From the NCBI GenBank assembly GCA_027056465.1, contig JALUKS010000084.1:1-26903 (forward strand): a stretch of 26,903 bases of DNA. The letters are read 5' to 3'. Below are positions 23,463-26,903 of this stretch, piece by piece. The notes beneath the pieces were generated by a model. It had not been told where the DNA came from, did not search any database, and saw only the letters and a program-made list of their open reading frames with translations. Source of the stretch: Sulfurimonas sp. (GTDB lineage Bacteria > Campylobacterota > Campylobacteria > Campylobacterales > Sulfurimonadaceae). The translations under genes and the position numbers were made by a program. Position 1 is the first letter of the stretch, and each line of letters starts with the position of its first letter.

Positions 23463-23487
23463 ATAAAAGAAATTTTTAAAAATCTGT

Positions 23488-24768
23488 TTAGATTCTACCA
23501 CCAGCTTGAACACCCCAAGTCGTTCTCCATCTTGTTTTTACAAGAGAGAGACCTACGATAGCTACAAGAACAACTGCTGCGAAGATTAAGAAACCCTCTG
23601 TGTAGCCACCAAATGTTCCTTTAGACCAACCAAGAGTTTTGATTAACGCTGTTCCACCAAGACCACCAGCACAACCAACAAGTCCTGTCATGATACCTAT
23701 ATCTTTAGCAAAACGCTGAGGTACGAGTTGAAAAACTGCACCGTTAGCCATACCAAGGTTTGCCATGATAAGAAAAAGAACAAAGATTGCTCCATAAAAT
23801 GGAAGCTTAACAGTTGCAGTAAGTGCTACTAAAAGAGCTACTGCACCATAGAAGAAGTAGAGTGATTTTACTCCACCCACTTTATCTGCAGTACTCCCAC
23901 CAATAGGACGAAGAACAGCACCTGCGAAGATACAAAGAGCACCGAAGTATCCAGCAATTACTTTTACATTTGACTCATCAAATACATCTAAACCAAACGC
24001 AGACATATCTGCTTGATAAGTATTCATAAGATAGACTTTCATATAGCCAGCAAACCCAACGAAACCACCAAAACTTACAGCATAAAAGAGTGAAAACCAC
24101 CATGTATCTTTGTCGCCCATAAGTTTGATGTAATCTTTTACTTTTTTAGGGCGAACAGTGTATATCTCTGAAGGAGCATCTTTTGCTAAGAAAAGGTAAG
24201 CGATAAATACAACGATAGCCATAGCTGCACCAACACCAAAAACAGAGTACCAACCAAAATGCTCTGCAATCTTTGGAGCAAGTAAAAAGTCGAGAACAAC
24301 ACCGATGTTACCAGCTCCAGCGATACCTAAAACAACCCCTTGAAGTTTCGGTGGATACCACTGACCAGCTTGTGGAAGAGCAACTGCAAATGATGCACCA
24401 GCAAAACCAAGTCCAAGTGCAACAATTAAAAGTACTTCATAAGTAATAGTATCACCTAAAAAATAAGCTGTAAGGAGTGAAGCGATAACGATAGCTTGAG
24501 AAACAAGTGCTGTGAGCTTTGCTCCAAACTTATCTACACCAAAACCAAGTACAATTCTTAAAATAGCCCCTGAAAGAATAGGAAGTGAAAGAAGTGTTGC
24601 TTTCTCCCCTGCTGTTAAAATATGCCCACCTAATGCTAACGCCTCAGCAATCTCTGTAGAGAGGGGACCGAGCATAGTCCAGACCATGAAACTCATATCG
24701 AAGTATAAAAAAGCCATAAACAACGTCGCTGCGTGTCCTTGTCCTTTTAACTCTTTAAATCCTGCCAT
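23488..24768 (-). CDS. narK: NarK/NasA-family nitrate/nitrite transporter
   Basis: This 426-residue major facilitator protein has about 12 hydrophobic segments and the signatures of the nitrate-nitrite porter (NNP) family: glycine-rich GIAGAGNIG (Asn154) in the fifth helix and GLVGCAGGLGG in the eleventh, plus the two substrate-binding arginines (in SGAILRIVLGF of helix 2 and AVLRPIGG of helix 8). It exchanges or cotransports nitrate and nitrite across the inner membrane. Since NapA works in the periplasm, uptake would serve assimilation, nitrite exchange or redox balance rather than feed NapA directly. AGGAG precedes the ATG. It is divergent from the sirC-like gene, with paired palindromes between them. 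Confidence 0.93.
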   Translation of the reverse strand: MAGFKELKGQGHAATLFMAFLYFDMSFMVWTMLGPLSTEIAEALALGGHILTAGEKATLLSLPILSGAILRIVLGFGVDKFGAKLTALVSQAIVIASLLTAYFLGDTITYEVLLIVALGLGFAGASFAVALPQAGQWYPPKLQGVVLGIAGAGNIGVVLDFLLAPKIAEHFGWYSVFGVGAAMAIVVFIAYLFLAKDAPSEIYTVRPKKVKDYIKLMGDKDTWWFSLFYAVSFGGFVGFAGYMKVYLMNTYQADMSAFGLDVFDESNVKVIAGYFGALCIFAGAVLRPIGGSTADKVGGVKSLYFFYGAVALLVALTATVKLPFYGAIFVLFLIMANLGMANGAVFQLVPQRFAKDIGIMTGLVGCAGGLGGTALIKTLGWSKGTFGGYTEGFLIFAAVVLVAIVGLSLVKTRWRTTWGVQAGGRI

Positions 24769-24805
24769 AAATACTCTCCTGTTAATAATCTAAATTGATG
24801 CTGTA

Positions 24806-24811
24806 ATTATA
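24806..24811 (-). promoter_or_regulatory. Candidate -10 box of narK promoter
   Basis: The minus strand reads TATAAT within AATTATAATTA, about 38 bases before the narK start. The -35 position reads CCTCAA, a poor match, so an activator may be needed. The two palindromes upstream lie about 53 and 87 bases before the predicted start site. Confidence 0.45.
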
Positions 24812-24840
24812 ATTAAAATAAGAGAGAATTGAGGTAGAAA

Positions 24841-24863
24841 GTATGGTTAAAATTTAATCATAC
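24841..24863. promoter_or_regulatory. Palindrome A between narK and sirC-like gene
   Basis: The sequence is an 11-base-arm inverted repeat with a single central base: GTATG.TTAAA pairs with TTTAA.CATAC, with one mismatched pair (46/58). It shares the core ATGATTAxxTTTTAAyCA with palindrome B, suggesting two sites for one dimeric regulator. Confidence 0.5.
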
Positions 24864-24877
24864 TAATTTTTATAGAC

Positions 24878-24894
24878 TGATTAAAAAATAATCA
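24878..24894. promoter_or_regulatory. Palindrome B between narK and sirC-like gene
   Basis: TGATTA-AAAAA-TAATCA is a perfect inverted repeat whose centre is 34 bases (about three helix turns) from palindrome A. It is not an FNR box. It lies in the promoter region of the plus-strand siroheme gene as well, so one regulator could act on both directions. Confidence 0.5.
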
Positions 24895-24945
24895 TATAGC
24901 AAAATAATATCCTCTATGCTATCATTAGTAAAAAGGATAAAGAGT

Positions 24946-25512
24946 ATGAGTTACTTTCCTGCATTTGTAAAACTAGATAAGAAAAAAATACTCTTAGTTG
25001 GGGCAGGGAATATTGCCCTTGAGAAACTTGAAAAACTTCTTGTTTTTACAAAAGATATAGTGCTTATAGCTTTAGAGTTCTCTCCTGAAATCTTACTACT
25101 AATAGAGAAAGAGAATCTTTGCTATGAAAAAAGAGCTTACGAGAAGGGTGATATGAAAGATATGAGCATAGTTATCATCGCCATAGATGATATTGGTTTA
25201 CAAAAAACTATTTACGAAGAGTCTCAAGCTTATAAATGTTTATGTAATAGTGTTGATTCTATCGAGTATTGTGATTTTATCTTCCCCTCATTTATAAAAA
25301 ATGAAGATTTAACTATTGCTGTATCTACTTCTGGGAGTTCTCCTGCATTTGCGAAACATTTTCGCGCTTATCTGGAGGATATTATTCCTGAGGGTATCAG
25401 CACTTTTTTAGAAGAGATGAAGAAGCTGCGTTCCTCTTTGCCAAAAGGTAAAGAGCGAATGAAGATGCTTGATGAAAAGGCTAAAGAGTATATTAGAGGG
25501 TGGAGTAGATAG
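24946..25512 (+). CDS. sirC: Precorrin-2 dehydrogenase / sirohydrochlorin ferrochelatase (CysG-N / Met8p type)
   Basis: The enzyme oxidises precorrin-2 to sirohydrochlorin with NAD and may insert iron to give siroheme. I choose the ATG at 24946 (GGA at 8 bases; the product begins MSYFPAFVKLDKKKILLVG) rather than an in-frame ATG 30 bases upstream with no ribosome site. Visible: Rossmann motif VGAGNIALEK, the NSVDSIEYCDFIFPSFI segment (active-site loop of the family), VSTSGSSPAFAKHFR and a helical C-terminal part, together about 188 residues, close to Met8p/SirC size. Siroheme or heme d1 synthesis is the likely purpose. It converges on cobA with 2 bases between stops. Confidence 0.88.
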   Translation: MSYFPAFVKLDKKKILLVGAGNIALEKLEKLLVFTKDIVLIALEFSPEILLLIEKENLCYEKRAYEKGDMKDMSIVIIAIDDIGLQKTIYEESQAYKCLCNSVDSIEYCDFIFPSFIKNEDLTIAVSTSGSSPAFAKHFRAYLEDIIPEGISTFLEEMKKLRSSLPKGKERMKMLDEKAKEYIRGWSR

Positions 25513-25514
25513 AG

Positions 25515-26249
25515 CTACTGCTCAAACCATTTAAGCTGCTCTCTAAGTGAAACAACTTTACCAACAACTATAAGTGCAGGACTTGGAATACCTTTTGTTT
25601 TCTCTACAATGTTTTCTAGTGTGCCGACAATAACTTTTTGCTCTTTTGTTGTTCCCCTAGAAATAACCGCACAAGGATAGTCATTTGGTTTTCCTATCTC
25701 CATGAGTTTTGTAGAAATTTTAGGAAGATTACGTAGTCCCATTAAAAAGATGATAGTGTCATCAGTTTTAAAATTTTCCCAAGGAATTTGAGACTCTTTT
25801 TTGTTTGGTGATTCATGAGCTGTTACGACATGAAAGCTAACTGCAATACCACGATGTGTCACAGGAATCCCTGCATAAGCTGGTACACTAATAGCAGAAG
25901 TTATCCCTGGAATGATATCATACTTTATACCATGTTTATGCAGGTAAGCTCCCTCCTCACCACCACGTCCAAAGACAAAAGGATCACCACCTTTTAAACG
26001 CACAACTACTTCATATTTAAGTGCATTTTGATAAATTACTTCATTTATCTCATCTTGCGGGAGAGTATGTTTTCCATCTTCTTTACCAACATATACAAAT
26101 TTACAGCCATTTTTTGCCATATCAAGAATCTCTGGGTTAGCTAAACGGTCATAAATGACAACATCTGCTTGAGTGATAACACGATGTGCTTTCATTGTAA
26201 GAAGCTCTATATCACCAGGTCCAGCACCTGTTAAGTAAACTCTACTCAT
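25515..26249 (-). CDS. cobA: Uroporphyrinogen-III C-methyltransferase (SUMT)
   Basis: The enzyme transfers two methyl groups from S-adenosylmethionine to uroporphyrinogen III to give precorrin-2, the substrate of the neighbouring dehydrogenase. The 244-residue sequence shows YLTGAGPGDIELLT at the N-terminus, VVIYDRLANPEIL, VGKEDGKHTLPQDEIN, RLKGGDPFVFGRGGEE and IPGITSAISVPAYAGIPVTHRG, all family signatures. AGAGGA precedes the ATG by about 7 bases. It starts 12 bases after the stop of the repeat-rich coiled-coil gene and is probably cotranscribed with it. In a denitrifying or sulfur-oxidising cell its product feeds siroheme and heme d1; which one dominates cannot be seen here. Confidence 0.96.
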   Translation of the reverse strand: MSRVYLTGAGPGDIELLTMKAHRVITQADVVIYDRLANPEILDMAKNGCKFVYVGKEDGKHTLPQDEINEVIYQNALKYEVVVRLKGGDPFVFGRGGEEGAYLHKHGIKYDIIPGITSAISVPAYAGIPVTHRGIAVSFHVVTAHESPNKKESQIPWENFKTDDTIIFLMGLRNLPKISTKLMEIGKPNDYPCAVISRGTTKEQKVIVGTLENIVEKTKGIPSPALIVVGKVVSLREQLKWFEQ

Positions 26250-26261
26250 TATTTTTCCTCT

Positions 26262-26852
26262 TTATATATGTAAAATTCCTGCCATTTTTAAGATAACTCC
26301 TGCAACAAGTGTTATTGTAGCTATGTTGAACATTCTTAAGTTATTAAATTTTGTATCATAATGTCTATCTCTTTCTATGATATAATCTCTGATGGTTGTT
26401 TCTTGAGATTTTGCTAGTTCTTCTATTCTTAAAGTTAGTATATGGATAGATTCTGTAATAGTATCAAATCGTTGATCAACTTGTTCAAATCGTTTGTCGA
26501 TTTGCTCAAATCTTTTATTAACTTGTTCAAATCTCTTATCAACCTGTTCAAATCTCTTATCCATATCTTCTTGCATAGATATAAATCGCTTATCCATATC
26601 TTCTTGCATAGATATAAATCGCTTATCCATATCCTCTTGCATAGATATAAATCGTTTGTCCATATTCTCTTGCATAGATATAAATCGTTTATCCATATTC
26701 TCTTGTAGTGAAGTTTGAGACTTTCTTACTTCATCTATCTGATACTGCATATGATCAAAACGACTCTCAAAGTATTTTGTTGTAGGGATAACATTCGCTA
26801 CTAAAAGATCCATACTTTCTTGATTAATTTTTAGTGATTTTTCTTCTTGCAT
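26262..26852 (-). CDS. Coiled-coil protein with 11- and 7-residue repeats and C-terminal membrane helix
   Basis: I do not recognise a named family. The 196-residue product has no signal peptide, a long coiled coil (about 30-165) and one hydrophobic helix at the C-terminus (NIATITLVAGVILKMAGIL). The coiled coil starts with irregular heptads, then five 11-residue units like SMQENMDKRFI (48-102), then four 7-residue units like QVDKRFE (103-130). This type of tail-anchored coiled coil resembles DUF1640/CCDC90-like proteins in outline. The ribosome site is AAGGGG. It precedes cobA by 12 bases. Function is unknown; scaffold or spacer roles are possible. Repeat copy number may vary between strains. 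Confidence 0.8.
   Translation of the reverse strand: MQEEKSLKINQESMDLLVANVIPTTKYFESRFDHMQYQIDEVRKSQTSLQENMDKRFISMQENMDKRFISMQEDMDKRFISMQEDMDKRFISMQEDMDKRFEQVDKRFEQVNKRFEQIDKRFEQVDQRFDTITESIHILTLRIEELAKSQETTIRDYIIERDRHYDTKFNNLRMFNIATITLVAGVILKMAGILHI
26463..26546 (-). repeat. Four 21-bp in-frame tandem repeats
   Basis: Four copies of a 21-base unit encode QVDKRFE with small changes (V/I, D/N, K/Q). They follow directly after the 33-bp repeats in the same gene and share the KRFE end, which suggests both arose from one coiled-coil seed. Confidence 0.85.
26547..26711 (-). repeat. Five 33-bp in-frame tandem repeats
   Basis: Five copies of a 33-base unit encode SMQENMDKRFI, differing at few positions (L/M, N/D, final I/E). 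The bases are nearly identical between copies, pointing to recent expansion by slippage or unequal recombination. There are no spacers, so this is not a CRISPR array. Confidence 0.92.
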
Positions 26853-26877
26853 AAATGACCCCTTTTTTGTATCTATA

Positions 26878-26883
26878 ATTATA
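26878..26883 (-). promoter_or_regulatory. Candidate -10 box for the coiled-coil/cobA operon
   Basis: The minus strand reads TATAAT 25 bases before the ATG at 26852, giving a leader of about 19 bases with the AAGGGG ribosome site. The -35 region is too near the window edge to judge. Confidence 0.45.
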
Positions 26884-26903
26884 CTATAAAAAAGTGTTTC
26901 TTC

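Noticed and set aside
24946..26249. Siroheme genes as proof of a siroheme nitrite or sulfite reductase here
   Set aside because: No such reductase is in the window; the products could serve heme d1 or a reductase elsewhere.
26463..26711. Regularly spaced 33-bp units that could be taken for a CRISPR array
   Set aside because: Units are directly adjacent without unique spacers, keep one open frame and encode coiled-coil repeats.
26442..26718. Two long plus-strand open frames across the repeat region
   Set aside because: They are antisense reflections of the in-frame tandem repeats, with low-complexity products and no ribosome site.

Overview
The window looks like a chromosomal segment from a free-living, respiring member of the Campylobacterota (formerly Epsilonproteobacteria), most likely Sulfurimonas or a close relative. 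The evidence is the low G+C content, the napAGHBFLD gene order without napC, an Opr-type porin, a short GroES, CsgG/LPP20 lipoproteins and many overlapping stop/start codons. No insertion sequence, phage gene, rRNA or CRISPR array was seen. The genus call is inference, because no database search was possible.

Layout, left to right. (1) 1-445: 5' end of groEL and complete groES, minus strand. (2) 564-1053: four minus-strand tRNA genes, transcribed Lys(TTT)-Glu(TTC) then Met(CAT)-Asn(GTT), with recognisable promoters. (3) 1274-3290: two plus-strand lipoprotein genes (CsgG-like with C-terminal repeats, then LPP20-like), followed by a MoxR AAA+ ATPase (3349-4296) and uracil-DNA glycosylase (4301-4987). 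(4) 12052 down to 4962, minus strand: an apparent five-gene run. It holds a PP2C phosphatase-Ser/Thr kinase fusion with a C-terminal membrane anchor, an unrecognised protein with a YbjN-like region and an HELFH motif, a cytoplasmic trypsin-like protease with zinc ribbon and YbjN-like tail, an M3 oligopeptidase and a secreted EEP-family nuclease. (5) 13456-12194: outer-membrane porin. (6) 24768 down to 13541, minus strand: a nitrate module of narK-type transporter, soluble tandem-Cache-like sensor, napA-G-H-B-F-L, an Aer-like PAS protein, napD and an unknown 100-residue protein. (7) 24946-26852: siroheme genes (sirC-like on plus, cobA/SUMT on minus) and a coiled-coil membrane protein built from 11- and 7-residue repeats.

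How it fits together. NarK brings in nitrate. NapH/NapG pass quinol electrons to NapB and NapA in the periplasm, and NapD and NapF support NapA maturation. A palindromic FNR/CRP-type box lies exactly 41.5 bases upstream of the start site predicted from the napA -10 box, so napA is probably activated under low oxygen. Two putative soluble sensors (tandem Cache, Aer-like PAS) sit inside the nitrate module. A kinase-phosphatase of the type I recall next to nitrate transporters in Pseudomonas assimilation clusters lies nearby.

The best candidate for an undescribed system is 12052-7948: a PP2C/kinase switch in the same transcription run as two proteins that appear to share a YbjN-like domain, one of them a cytoplasmic serine protease.
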